From Noviherbaspirillum malthae (GTDB taxonomy: Bacteria; Pseudomonadota; Gammaproteobacteria; Burkholderiales; Burkholderiaceae_D): a stretch of 64,000 bases of DNA. The notes under the pieces are model-generated. The model saw nothing but the letters and a program-made list of their open reading frames with translations, ran no database searches and was not told the origin of the DNA. Position 1 is the first letter of the stretch. Each line of letters begins with the position of its first letter. The stretch lies in the NCBI RefSeq assembly GCF_015352985.1, contig NZ_JACYXF010000028.1:1-64000 (forward strand). The letters are read 5' to 3'. Of this stretch, positions 17,873 through 25,911 are shown one piece after another. The translations under genes and the position numbers were made by a program.

Positions 17873-18234
17873 CCCGTGACCCTTTCGCTGGGCGGCGCAA
17901 ATGTTTTTTGATTGCTGTAGCTTAACCTAGAAAATTTGCCCAGGTGGGAGAGGGAACCCTACAGCCGACTAACGTTACCTATCATAAGCATTTTTCAAGG
18001 AATTCGAAATCTCGCCTTTAATGACTGCAAATGGCCCACAGGCGTCCTATGCGCGGGCAGAACCGGCAGCGTCTCTGCGCCCGATTCCGCACGCCGTCCT
18101 CACAGGCTGGAGTCGCGCGAAGAGACGCAAGGTGAAGCGAACCTTCGGGTTGAAGAAGGTCGGTCATTGGTATCTGCTCGTGGCGTGGGCTGCGATACCT
18201 TGTTAACCTGGCGCTCAGGAAACAGGCAGGAAGC
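17873..18234. other. Intergenic region, no recognised gene
   Basis: About 360 bases between the orphan binding protein and the VOC gene. Open frames here are short, lack ribosome sites and show no family resemblance. I see no tRNA, repeat or strong hairpin. It should contain the promoter of the binding-protein gene at its left end. Confidence 0.4.
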
Positions 18235-18633
18235 TCAGGCCTCTGGCGCCGTCCAGACCAGATTCCACAGGTGACCATCAATGTCCTCGAAACCCTGGTC
18301 ATACATGAAGCCATGGTCCTCCGGCGGGTGCGGCGTGCGGCCGCCGGCAGCAACCGCCTTGGCGATGAGGATGTCGACTTCTTCCCGACTTTCGCAGCTC
18401 AGGCAGATGACGACTTCGTTGGCTTCCTTTGCCTGCGCGACGGGCTTGCCGATCAGGGACCTGAAGAAAGGCTCGGTCGTCAGCATGGCCTGAATGGTCT
18501 CACCGACGATATTCATGAGTACTGCGTTCTCGCCGCTGATTCGGTCATTGAACGTAAAGCCAAGCGCGGAAAAGAAGGCCTTGGACTTGTTCAGGTCTTT
18601 GACTGGCAGATTGAGGATGATCTGTTTGTTCAT
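18235..18633 (-). CDS. VOC-superfamily (glyoxalase/bleomycin-resistance) protein
   Basis: A 132-residue VOC-fold protein. Landmarks are LNLPVKDLNKSKAFFSALGF, VICLSCESREEVD, DHGFMYDQGFEDIDGHLW and the closing metal-type glutamate region. It is a close paralogue of the VOC protein at 31217 in the ECF42 operon. A TGTCGA-N17-CGTC motif lies 50-76 bases upstream on the same strand (18709-18683). I infer that the ECF42 sigma factor encoded 13 kb away controls it. Enzymatic role is unknown; such proteins may bind metals or small toxic compounds. Confidence 0.83.
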   Translation of the reverse strand: MNKQIILNLPVKDLNKSKAFFSALGFTFNDRISGENAVLMNIVGETIQAMLTTEPFFRSLIGKPVAQAKEANEVVICLSCESREEVDILIAKAVAAGGRTPHPPEDHGFMYDQGFEDIDGHLWNLVWTAPEA

Positions 18634-18682
18634 TGCGTTTCCCTGGTAAAGATGGAATGGACAACCGGTGCTTCATCCCTGC

Positions 18683-18709
18683 GACGGATGGCGGCGCACA
18701 AAATCGACA
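18683..18709 (-). promoter_or_regulatory. Candidate ECF42-type promoter upstream of VOC gene
   Basis: On the minus strand TGTCGA (18709-18704) is followed after exactly 17 bases by CGTC (18686-18683), 50 bases before the VOC start at 18633. The same pair with the same spacing occurs at 30629-30655 before a DGPF gene of the ECF42 operon, and both share CGTGTCGATTT-type context. From memory, published ECF42 promoters have TGTCGA at -35 and CGA/TC at -10. Confidence 0.6.
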
Positions 18710-18784
18710 CGCGTTCGAAATTATATTTCTCCCAAAATGGTTTGTGCGGAGTCTCACAGGGACGCACGACTCATGGAGGCGCGG

Positions 18785-18946
18785 ATGTCCGTGGATTCCA
18801 CTGCGGCCCCAGGTTCTTCGGACAGTCCTTCCCTGTTGCATGTGGATGATCGTTTCTCCATTACTTGCAGCACCTCGCGGATGTCTGCTCTTGGCCTGCA
18901 GAGGGAGAATGCTCGTTACGGCAAGCGCCTGTTGGGTGCGGCATAG
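18785..18946 (+). CDS. Possible small protein of 53 residues
   Basis: ATG at 18785 is preceded by GGAGG at about 18775-18779, a good ribosome site. The product, beginning MSVDSTAAPGSSDSPSLLHV, has no hydrophobic segment and no recognised motif. Surrounding frames are not clearly coding, so this may be chance. It lies in a gap between divergent short genes. Confidence 0.25.
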   Translation: MSVDSTAAPGSSDSPSLLHVDDRFSITCSTSRMSALGLQRENARYGKRLLGAA

Positions 18947-19063
18947 CCGCCGCAGACAGTAGGGCGCAAAGTGATGTCACCCCGAGGAGGACAGGCGTCT
19001 CGACCGGCAACCGCGCATACTGATAATTCCGCTAAAATGCTCATTTTTGACCTTCCCAACACC

Positions 19064-19291
19064 ATGAAACGAAAACTCATGCTCATGGAAGCAATTCTTG
19101 GGAAGCTTCTGGACGCGCCAGCACCGCTACTCAACGTACCCGGCATCGCTCAGCGTCTGAACACGGAGCACACGGCTTTCCGCAACCACCCGCACCGGTT
19201 GCCGGACAAGGGCTGGGTCGCTGAAGTGAAGAATGGTTTCTGGCGGATGATGAACGCGGGACATGATTCCCTTGAAGGAAACCAGGTATAG
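19064..19291 (+). CDS. Small DUF2513-like protein
   Basis: A 75-residue product from ATG at 19064. The pattern MKRKLMLMEAILGKLLD near the start and NAGHDSLEG near the end recalls DUF2513, a small winged-helix-like family often found near mobile DNA. Similarity is by eye and the middle does not match well. No strong ribosome site is visible; an in-frame ATG at 19037 is an alternative start. It begins a run of three small same-strand genes of unknown function. Confidence 0.4.
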   Translation: MKRKLMLMEAILGKLLDAPAPLLNVPGIAQRLNTEHTAFRNHPHRLPDKGWVAEVKNGFWRMMNAGHDSLEGNQV

Positions 19292-19330
19292 AGGATTTCT
19301 TTGAAGTCGCTCGGGTAGGCTTCCCTGGCA

Positions 19331-19510
19331 ATGACCTACGAAGCTTGCCTCGATGAAGTGACCACACTCATTACCGAGATGTACGACGTGAGCGAGAAGG
19401 CTGCGATAAAGCAGGTGATTCATGCGCAGGCAGCGGCGCTGAAGCGGCCGAAGCCATCTCAACAACCCCGTCAGCCGAAACAAGCCCGGGCTAACACCCG
19501 CAAAGATTAA
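19331..19510 (+). CDS. Small hypothetical protein, 59 residues
   Basis: ATG at 19331 to TAA at 19508-19510. The N-terminal 40 residues (MTYEACLDEVTTLITEMYDV onward) form a plausible amphipathic helical region. The C-terminal 20 residues are rich in K, P, Q and R (KRPKPSQQPRQPKQARANTR), suggesting nucleic-acid or other anionic binding. The ribosome site is weak. It lies 39 bases after the DUF2513-like gene and 31 bases before the next gene, consistent with an operon. Family not recognised. Confidence 0.45.
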   Translation: MTYEACLDEVTTLITEMYDVSEKAAIKQVIHAQAAALKRPKPSQQPRQPKQARANTRKD

Positions 19511-19541
19511 TCGCAAATCCAAGTAGGCAGCAGAAAACCCC

Positions 19542-19928
19542 ATGGACGACAGTTTGACGAACGACGAATACGAAGCGCTTGCGCAGATCAGGATGGCGCG
19601 CAAGGGGGAACGACCAAGCGCATGCGTTGCGCGAAATGCGAAGGCACTGATCGGCCTGAAATACGTCACCCGCGGGAAGGATGGCGCATTCATGCTAACT
19701 GAGAAGGGACAGCAGACTTTGTTCGTCAAGCGTTGCATCGACGGCTTGCGCACGATGGCGGCCAGTGCCGTTGCTACCGCTGCTCCCGCGAAGCTGGAGG
19801 GCGATGTAGCCGCCTTCCTCAGCAGGAAGGGGTTGATCGCACCACATACAGCGGGCGAAGGTTTCGAACTGACGGCACGCGGACGCGAATCGCTGGCGGA
19901 TATCGAATCAAGGGACAGCAAGCCATGA
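19542..19928 (+). CDS. Hypothetical protein with two winged-helix-like halves
   Basis: A 128-residue soluble protein of no recognised family. Two similar segments each end in a beta-wing-type motif: GLKYVTRGKDGAFMLTEKGQ (about 38-57) and RKGLIAPHTAGEGFELTARG (about 95-114). An Ala-rich linker (about 72-82) lies between them. This looks like an internal duplication of a small winged-helix unit and hints at a DNA-binding role. It is preceded on the same strand by two very small genes. It has normal high-GC codon use, so it is not obviously foreign. Confidence 0.65.
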   Translation: MDDSLTNDEYEALAQIRMARKGERPSACVARNAKALIGLKYVTRGKDGAFMLTEKGQQTLFVKRCIDGLRTMAASAVATAAPAKLEGDVAAFLSRKGLIAPHTAGEGFELTARGRESLADIESRDSKP

Positions 19929-20332
19929 GCGAAGGGCCGAAAAGACCCACTTCCTGGTCCGGCTTATTCCTACTCTAATCCTGGTCCGCCTTGTCTTATG
20001 GCGCACGGCGAACAATCCCGCGCACCAAAACACCCATCCCGGTTGATTTTCGATCTGGGACGGATGCTACGACTTAAGTGCGACTGGCGAGTATGTCAGT
20101 TAACTCGAAATGTTTTTGCGCTGCGACAGGTGTCCGAAGTCATGTAAATGATCACATGCCGGACGGGAACGTCCTGGGTACGCGAAGACGCGAACAACGC
20201 AATCTGAAAGGTCAACCGCTCATCTCGACTCTAACCGGCTTGTCGCCTCGCCCCGAAGCGGACATTCAACGTTCGCAATAACCGGCGCATGTCAATGGGT
20301 CAGTGTTGATGTATAAGTGATATACGTTCAGG
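19929..20332. other. Intergenic region, no recognised gene
   Basis: About 400 bases without a supported gene. One 67-codon frame (20078-20281, plus) has no ribosome site or family resemblance. I see no repeat or strong hairpin here. Confidence 0.35.
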
Positions 20333-20824
20333 TTACTCGTCCTTCACTTCTATAAAGTTCACAGGCAAATCGGAACGCGGAATGAGCCACAGTCTATGAT
20401 TACTTACTTCTGAAGGAAGCATTGATAACCGATCAGAGGGGCTTCGCTTTGAAATCTTGTAGATTACGTCTATCCGTTCAGGATCAAATTCTCGCCTTAT
20501 GGAAAGAAGCGTTACATTCGAGCTAGTACCAATAGATTTGGTGCCATGAAAGATGGCGAGCATCATATGTTCAGAGAAATTGATTACTGGTGCCCATTGA
20601 ATCTCGCTTTGTAAGTCGTGGGTCCATATCCGTTCTAGCCCTTTTGAGCCTCGAACCACAACGCGAAGTTCCCTTGGGGAAGCTACAGATTTATTACCTA
20701 TTTCAATATATGGGACGTCCTTGCTTACCTTTCCATCCGTCGCGTACGACGAAGGTCCGTGCAAAAGGGCTAGCGCGAGAAGCACACTGATTCCAACTTG
20801 AGAAACAGTTTTTCGCATGCTCAT
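20333..20824 (-). CDS. Secreted hypothetical protein (possibly PrcB_C-like fold)
   Basis: A 163-residue protein with a Sec signal (RKTVSQVGISVLLALALLHG, cleavage near SSYA-TDG). The remainder is beta-rich. The stretch MMLAIFHGTKSIGTSSNV followed by IDVIYKISKRSPSD loosely resembles the C-terminal domain of the protease-complex regulator PrcB, but this is weak. Base composition is visibly more AT-rich than neighbours, suggesting acquisition by transfer. The start could be 20824 or 20818. Function unknown. Confidence 0.6.
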   Translation of the reverse strand: MSMRKTVSQVGISVLLALALLHGPSSYATDGKVSKDVPYIEIGNKSVASPRELRVVVRGSKGLERIWTHDLQSEIQWAPVINFSEHMMLAIFHGTKSIGTSSNVTLLSIRREFDPERIDVIYKISKRSPSDRLSMLPSEVSNHRLWLIPRSDLPVNFIEVKDE

Positions 20825-20937
20825 CCGATATAACTGTAATTTATATGGCATGTACTGCTGCTACGCACGGCACAGGCTAACAAGCACCAGATCATGTCGC
20901 AGCCAAGTTATTGTTTGAAAAGTGTTTTCAACATAGT

Positions 20938-21336
20938 TCAAATGTTGATGATGGTGCCGTGCCGGCTGCTGCCTTCAATGCCGCGGATGAATTCGCGGCA
21001 GCAGCAGAACGGGCCGTAGAGGTTGGTTCGCAGTACGTTGTTCCATTCCTCATCCGAGGTCGCGCTGACCGACTTGCCGGGGCCGCCGGTTCCGCTGTTA
21101 TTGACGAGGATGGTCGGCGTTCCCAAGCCCTCCCCCGACGCTTTGGAACACCCGGGCGACCGATGCCGAATTCCTTTGGTCCAGCTGGCCACCGCAGCTT
21201 TGCCGCCCGTCGACTCGACGCGGCAGGCGGTATGCTCGGCGCCTTCTTCCGCGAATGCGATCGCCGTGGCCTGTCCGATGCCGGAGTCCGCTCAGGTAAC
21301 AATCACGAGCTCTCCGTAGAATCTTTTCCGTTCCAT
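20938..21336 (-). pseudogene. Broken short-chain dehydrogenase/reductase
   Basis: Reading the minus strand from ATG at 21336 gives MERKRFYGELVIVT, then TGA at 21294-21292. It continues in the same frame as ADSGIGQATAIAFAEEGAE, TPTILVNNSGTGGPGKSVSA, EEWNNVLRTNLYGPFCCCRE and GTIINI, then stops at 20938. The first TGA replaces the first Gly codon of the NAD-binding TGxxxGIG motif. The segment between strands 2 and 4 is shortened, and everything after the NAG-type and IINI motifs (including the YxxxK active site) is missing. This is a dead SDR gene (glucose-1-dehydrogenase-like). It lies just upstream of nothing obvious and downstream of the SMP-30 gene on the same strand. Confidence 0.8.
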
Positions 21337-21371
21337 GAAACTTCCGCTTCGAGGCTCAGGGCCGAGCGGTT

Positions 21372-22487
21372 TCAGCGCAAGTCGACGGGCCTGGCGTCGA
21401 CCTTCATGCGGAACAGCACATAAGGCTTGCGCCGCAAATCCTGTCCGCCGTGATAGCTGGCCTGCCGGTGCAGCTGATTTGCGGTGACATACAAATAGCC
21501 GTCGGCGGCGAGCGACATGGTGTCGGGCCAGAGCAGCCGGGGGTCGTGCACCAGCGGTTCCCATTCGCCGTCGGGCTTGCGACGCAGCACGGCATTGTGC
21601 TCATAGTCGGTGGCATAAATACGCCCTTCGGCATCCGATTCCAGGCCGTCCGAACCGCAGCCCTTGTCGCCTTCGTCGACCACGGTTGCGATCACGTCGG
21701 CATCGCTCAGCGACGCATCGGCGAGCGCTTCGGCCGACACGCTGTAGAGGCGCCGGCTGCCCAAGGGGCAGTAGTACAGCCGCTTGCCGTCGGCACTGAT
21801 CGCAATGCCGTCCGCGCCCATCGACGGCGAGGGCTTGAGCGTGCCGTCCTTTCCGCGCTGGACGAAAGGCCGGCCTTCCACCACCGGCATGAAATTGCGG
21901 ATATCCTGGGCCTTCGTCGAGGGATGGTCATGCAGCCGGCGCCAGCTTTTTCCGCTGGCGAGGTCAACGACGATGATGCCGTTGGGGCCCTTGCCCGAGG
22001 AATCGGTGATGAAGGCCATGCCTTCCTGTCCCAGCCGCAGGTTGAAGCGCACGTCATTCAGATAGGTCGTCGGCAGCGCCACTTCCTGCGGAAACAGGAT
22101 CTTGCCGACCACGGTATCGGTGACAAGGTCCACACATACCAGCTTTGGCCCGCCGTACTGGGTGGGCTTGAACAGCGGGCTGCCCGTATCGAGTATCCAC
22201 AGCCTGTCGGCCGGATCGACCACGACGCTCTGCACCGACACCAGCGCCGCAGCCGGGTCCTGCGGATCGGTGGTATTGAAAGCAAGATCGGGATAGGCAA
22301 CCGGCTTGCCGTCGCGCAGTTCGGCGACGGTGAATTGCACGTCGTCCCCCCATTTGGGAAAGTTGACGAAGATGCGTCCCTGCTTCGATACCGTGACGCC
22401 GGTGGGCATGGCACCGTCGAAGAAGGCAACGGGCTCGAGCGTGCCCAGCGGCTCGTCGCCTGCGACCTCGGGGGAAAGATTTGACAT
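21372..22487 (-). CDS. SMP-30/major royal jelly protein-like beta-propeller
   Basis: A 371-residue six-bladed beta-propeller. RLWILDTGSPLF, VNFPKWGDDVQFTVAEL and the calcium-type GADGIAISADGKRLYY are hallmarks of the MRJP/Yellow branch of the SMP-30/gluconolactonase clan. There is no signal peptide from ATG at 22487, which has AGGAG upstream. Bacterial members are mostly uncharacterised and may hydrolyse lactones. The broken SDR gene 36 bases downstream suggests a former two-gene sugar-lactone unit. Confidence 0.8.
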   Translation of the reverse strand: MSNLSPEVAGDEPLGTLEPVAFFDGAMPTGVTVSKQGRIFVNFPKWGDDVQFTVAELRDGKPVAYPDLAFNTTDPQDPAAALVSVQSVVVDPADRLWILDTGSPLFKPTQYGGPKLVCVDLVTDTVVGKILFPQEVALPTTYLNDVRFNLRLGQEGMAFITDSSGKGPNGIIVVDLASGKSWRRLHDHPSTKAQDIRNFMPVVEGRPFVQRGKDGTLKPSPSMGADGIAISADGKRLYYCPLGSRRLYSVSAEALADASLSDADVIATVVDEGDKGCGSDGLESDAEGRIYATDYEHNAVLRRKPDGEWEPLVHDPRLLWPDTMSLAADGYLYVTANQLHRQASYHGGQDLRRKPYVLFRMKVDARPVDLR

Positions 22488-22993
22488 GGACTTCTCCTGC
22501 GGAAATGAAGCTTGCAAATGGAGTGCGTTACTGCCGCACAAGGGTAAGTGATGCTCACATCAGAGCGACCGCTTGGTTCATGGCGAGTTCACGTGCATGC
22601 CGATCAGGCGGCGGATGAATACGCCATGGAAACATCCGACACGCTGTACGAGTCATCGGGATTGCAAGGTGGCCGCATGGTCGGAACTTGAAGACCGGAA
22701 CGCGAAGAAATCTAAAGAAGCCCGCGGAAATTTTTAATAAAACCCCGATGCATTGGTATTTCGCTCTCTCTTGCGCGGCCGGGACGCAGGCGGAGTGTCG
22801 CGAACCACTGGTTTGCGCTGCCGTAGCCGAACCGGCTTGCAGGCCGATTCGTGGACTGGAGTGGAGTTGGGGCGAGGGCGATTGTCGAGAAGAGCGGCCT
22901 TGACAACGCCCCTCATCCCCGGCCCTTCTCCCGCCTGCGGGAGAAGGGGGAAAAGACATGGAGGGGGCAAACAACTTTTGCTGCCCTACTATA
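22488..22993. other. Intergenic region with a REP-like palindrome
   Basis: The stretch between the SMP-30 gene and the next LysR gene holds no supported gene. Its main feature is the palindrome at 22923-22948, listed separately. The right-hand 100 bases are AT-rich and contain the purine-LysR motif at 22994. Confidence 0.45.
22923..22948. repeat. REP-like intergenic palindrome
   Basis: CCCTTCTCCCGC and GCGGGAGAAGGG form a perfect 12-bp hairpin with a 2-base loop, preceded by CCCCTCATCCCCGG. This CCCTTCTCCC...GGGAGAAGGG unit is a familiar short interspersed palindrome of proteobacterial intergenic regions. Only one copy was noticed in the window. Confidence 0.65.
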
Positions 22994-23007
22994 TTGATTC
23001 CGCTATA
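22994..23007 (+). promoter_or_regulatory. Shared motif upstream of purine-linked LysR genes
   Basis: TTGATTCCGCTATA here matches TTGATTCTGTTATA at 15780-15793 in 12 of 14 positions. Both lie upstream of the two paralogous LysR genes (143 and 82 bases before their starts). It may be an autoregulatory LysR box. Flanking CTATAT copies add a repeated character. Confidence 0.4.
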
Positions 23008-23136
23008 TAAGCAGTATTCCCTATATTCGGTATCCAACATCGCCGCGAGCCGATATCTTTTCCAAAAGCAATCGGCCGGCCTTGTCATCTCTTTCCATGG
23101 ACGGCGTTGCAACGCCATTCATGCACAGGGATTTTC

Positions 23137-24075
23137 ATGCCGGGCTTACCAAATCATTTAGATATCCACCTGATACGCATCCTGCATCTCGTCCTCACCG
23201 AAAGGAACGTATCGCGCGTCGCACTGAAACTTAACCAGCCGCAGCCGTCAATCTCGGCATCGCTGCGCAGGCTGCGCGAGCTGACCGGCGACCCTCTGCT
23301 GGTGCGAGGCGCACACGGCATGATTCCCACCCAGTATGGCGAAAGCCTGCTGATGCCGGCCAAGCAGATCCTCGACCAGGCCGAAAGGCTGTTCGCCGGG
23401 AAGGGAACCTTCGTCCCCCAGCAGGAGGCGCGCACCTTCCATATCGCCGCACCCGACTACCTGGACAGCCAGCTGCTGCCCAATATCGTGGCCAACGTGC
23501 GGCGCGAATCGCCGAAGAGCTCGGTAGTGGTGCACAGCGTCGCGCGCGAGATCGATTACCTGAAGCTGCTCTCCGACGGTACGCTGGACGTGGTGATCGC
23601 CAACTGGGAAGAGCCGCCGCAGCATCTGCACATGTCGAAGCTGTTCGACGACGAGATTGCCTGCGTGATGCGGGCCGACTGCGCCTATGCGCTGCGCACC
23701 GAACCCGATGCGATGACGGTGGAAGATTATCTCTCGCTGCCCCATGTCGCGCCGTCGCAAATGCTGGCGGGCTATTTCGGCGTGATCGAGTCCTTCCTGT
23801 CGCGGCACGACATGCATCGCAACGTGGTGGTGGAATCGGCTTACTTCGGCATGATCCCCTACCTGCTGATGCGCAGCGACCTGGTGCTGACGACGGGAAG
23901 GCAATTCACCCGCTTCTTCGAACGCAACCTGCCGCTCAAGCGCTTTACCGTGCCCATCAAGTTCCCGACCATGCGCTTCTACCAGCTCTGGCACGACCGT
24001 GTGCATCACGCGCCGGAACACAAATGGCTGCGCGACCTGATCTCCGCGACCACGGCGGAACTGGTATCCAGCTGA
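23137..24075 (+). CDS. LysR-family regulator (NodD-like branch) next to purine permease
   Basis: A 312-residue LysR protein, paralogue of the ureide-operon regulator at 15862. Shared features are LNQPQPSISASLRRLREL, GDPLLVRGAHGMIPTQ and the C-terminal MRFYQLWHDRVHHAPEHKWL. The frame opens at 23107, but AGGG before ATG at 23137 and the family length favour the latter. It is followed by a candidate xanthine riboswitch and the AzgA-type permease on the same strand. I infer a role in sensing a purine or purine breakdown product. Confidence 0.87.
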   Translation: MPGLPNHLDIHLIRILHLVLTERNVSRVALKLNQPQPSISASLRRLRELTGDPLLVRGAHGMIPTQYGESLLMPAKQILDQAERLFAGKGTFVPQQEARTFHIAAPDYLDSQLLPNIVANVRRESPKSSVVVHSVAREIDYLKLLSDGTLDVVIANWEEPPQHLHMSKLFDDEIACVMRADCAYALRTEPDAMTVEDYLSLPHVAPSQMLAGYFGVIESFLSRHDMHRNVVVESAYFGMIPYLLMRSDLVLTTGRQFTRFFERNLPLKRFTVPIKFPTMRFYQLWHDRVHHAPEHKWLRDLISATTAELVSS

Positions 24076-24116
24076 AACGCCTTGCAGGCTGCGCCGACCG
24101 CTATCGCCGTATTCCT

Positions 24117-24176
24117 ATGACGGATATACGAAGGCCGCTATCCCAAGCATGGCGGCCCTGGCACATGATCTTGCAT
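24117..24176 (+). promoter_or_regulatory. Candidate xanthine (NMT1/xanthine-I) riboswitch
   Basis: In the 150-base leader of the purine permease gene an outer helix can be drawn between ATGACGGAT (24117-24125) and ATCTTGCAT (24168-24176), with two mismatches. A perfect inner helix joins GGCCGC (24133-24138) to GCGGCC (24152-24157). Between them the unpaired parts are ATACGAA and CTGGCACATG, and the apical loop is TATCCCAAGCATG. This layout, with ATCCCA, CAUG and GCACA in loops, matches my recollection of the NMT1 motif. That motif binds xanthine and is found ahead of purine permeases in Betaproteobacteria. The identification rests on memory of the consensus and on gene context. Confidence 0.5.
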
Positions 24177-24225
24177 GGAGACGAGGTCTATGTCGGATCT
24201 CTTATAACGATAGAAGGAGCATGCA

Positions 24226-25527
24226 ATGGCGCTGCTGGAACGGCTTTTCAAGCTGAAGGAGCAGGGAACGGATGTCCGCACGGAACTGATGGCGGGCTTT
24301 ACCACTTTCCTGACGATGGCCTACATCATTTTCGTCAATCCTTCGATCCTGGGCGATGCCGGCATGCCCAAGGATTCGGTATTCGTCGCAACCTGCATCG
24401 CGGCCGCCATCGGCTCGCTGATCATGGGCCTGTACGCGAACTACCCGATCGCGCTGGCGCCGAGCATGGGCTTGAACGCCTATTTCGCCTATGGGGTGGT
24501 CAAGGGCATGGGCTATACCTGGGAGGCGGCGCTGGGCGCGGTGTTTATTTCCGGCAGCATCTTCGTCGTCATCAGCGTCCTGCGCGTGCGAGAGCTGATC
24601 GTCAGGGGCATACCGCCATCGATCAGGATCGCCATCACCGCGGGCATAGGCCTCTTTCTGGGCATCGTGTCGCTCAAGAGCGCCGGCATCATCGCAGCCA
24701 ATCCGGCGACCTTTGTTACCCTGGGAGACCTGCACAAGCCGCAGGCCCTGCTCGCGATCTTCGGCTTCTTCCTGATCGTCGCGCTGGATCATCTGCGGAT
24801 CAAGGGCGCGATCCTGATCGGCATCATGACGGTGACCCTCCTCAGCTTCGTGTTCGGCGGCAACCATTTTGCGGGCGTCTTCTCGGCCCCGCCGTCCATC
24901 GACGCGACACTGTTCAAGCTCGACATCTCGGGTGCGCTGTCGGTCGGCATCCTGAACGTGGTGCTGGTGTTCTTCCTGGTCGAACTGTTCGACGCCACCG
25001 GCACGCTGATGGGCGTGGCCAGCCGCGCCGGCCTGCTCAAGGAAGGCAAGATGGAGCGCCTCAACAAGGCCCTGCTCGCCGACAGCGGCGCCATCCTCGC
25101 GGGTTCGGTGCTCGGCACCTCAAGTACGGCTGCCTATATCGAGAGCGCCGCCGGCGTGCAGGCAGGCGGGCGCACGGGCCTCACCGCGGTCGCGGTCGCT
25201 GCGCTGTTCCTCGGCTGCCTGTTTATCGCGCCGCTTGCCGGAACGGTGCCCATGTATGCCACGGCACCCGCGCTATTCTATGTCGCCTGCCTGATGACGC
25301 GCGAACTGGTGGAATTGAACTGGGCCGATACCACCGAAAGCATTCCTGCGGTCATTACCGCGCTGCTGATGCCCTTCACCTACTCCATCGCCAACGGCGT
25401 CGCATTCGGCTTCATTTCCTATGCAGTGCTCAAGATGTTCACCGGCCGCCCGAAGCAGGCGCCGGTCATGGTGTGGGCCATTGCGGTGATCTTCGTGTTC
25501 CGCTATGCCTTCATCGGAGCGGAGTAG
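24226..25527 (+). CDS. NCS2-family purine permease (AzgA-like, guanine/hypoxanthine/xanthine)
   Basis: A 433-residue inner-membrane transporter with about 12-14 helices. TELMAGFTTFLTMAYIIFVN and LAPSMGLNAYFAYGVV are the diagnostic helices of the AzgA branch. SVLGTSSTAAYIESAAGV is the substrate-site helix. It imports adenine, guanine or hypoxanthine with protons. AAGGAG at about 24211-24216 precedes the ATG. The leader carries a candidate xanthine riboswitch, the gene before it is a purine-linked LysR, and a strong terminator follows. It functionally complements the deaminase and ureide genes at 12-16 kb. Confidence 0.9.
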   Translation: MALLERLFKLKEQGTDVRTELMAGFTTFLTMAYIIFVNPSILGDAGMPKDSVFVATCIAAAIGSLIMGLYANYPIALAPSMGLNAYFAYGVVKGMGYTWEAALGAVFISGSIFVVISVLRVRELIVRGIPPSIRIAITAGIGLFLGIVSLKSAGIIAANPATFVTLGDLHKPQALLAIFGFFLIVALDHLRIKGAILIGIMTVTLLSFVFGGNHFAGVFSAPPSIDATLFKLDISGALSVGILNVVLVFFLVELFDATGTLMGVASRAGLLKEGKMERLNKALLADSGAILAGSVLGTSSTAAYIESAAGVQAGGRTGLTAVAVAALFLGCLFIAPLAGTVPMYATAPALFYVACLMTRELVELNWADTTESIPAVITALLMPFTYSIANGVAFGFISYAVLKMFTGRPKQAPVMVWAIAVIFVFRYAFIGAE

Positions 25528-25547
25528 CGCAGACACCAGGCAGTGAT

Positions 25548-25576
25548 AAAAAGCCGGCCGGTTGGCCGGCTTTTTT
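25548..25576 (+). terminator. Rho-independent terminator after the purine permease
   Basis: AAGCCGGCC (25551-25559) pairs with GGCCGGCTT (25564-25572) around a GGTT loop, followed by TTTTATTT. The stem is flanked by an A-run on the left, so it could also work in reverse. Confidence 0.88.
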
Positions 25577-25812
25577 ATTTACCGTGATGTCGATGGACGT
25601 CGACAAATATCTATATAGCGTGCTGGCGCCGCATCTATCATGAATCGGATGGGCTACGGCTCAGGCGGCTCACTGTTGTCGCAAGGAATATTCGATCCCC
25701 CAAACTTGGTTCAAGTGTTCGAGATTCGAGCGTAATCCTTGCTGTCCCTCATTCGATTGCGCTCATCCCTTAGAACTAAACGATCGCTTGCATTTCTAAC
25801 ATGTTATGGACG

Positions 25813-25824
25813 GACAAATTTGTC
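25813..25824. promoter_or_regulatory. Perfect palindrome GACAAATTTGTC, candidate operator
   Basis: The 12-bp perfect dyad lies 88 bases upstream of the repeat-protein gene of the holin/DUF3618 operon, within an AT-rich stretch likely to be its promoter. Size and symmetry suit a dimeric repressor. No known regulator consensus was matched. The rest of the 25577-25911 gap holds no gene. Confidence 0.4.
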
Positions 25825-25911
25825 TCCGCCAAAAGATGTTCGGCGGCACAGGTATGCCGGATCGAAGGTCTCCAAACAGCCGTAATCAACCAATAAACAG
25901 GAGTGATAGCA

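Noticed and set aside
24024-25643. 539-codon frame on the plus strand over the purine permease
   Set aside because: It is an out-of-frame shadow: Arg/Gly/His-rich, no family, while the AzgA frame is clear.
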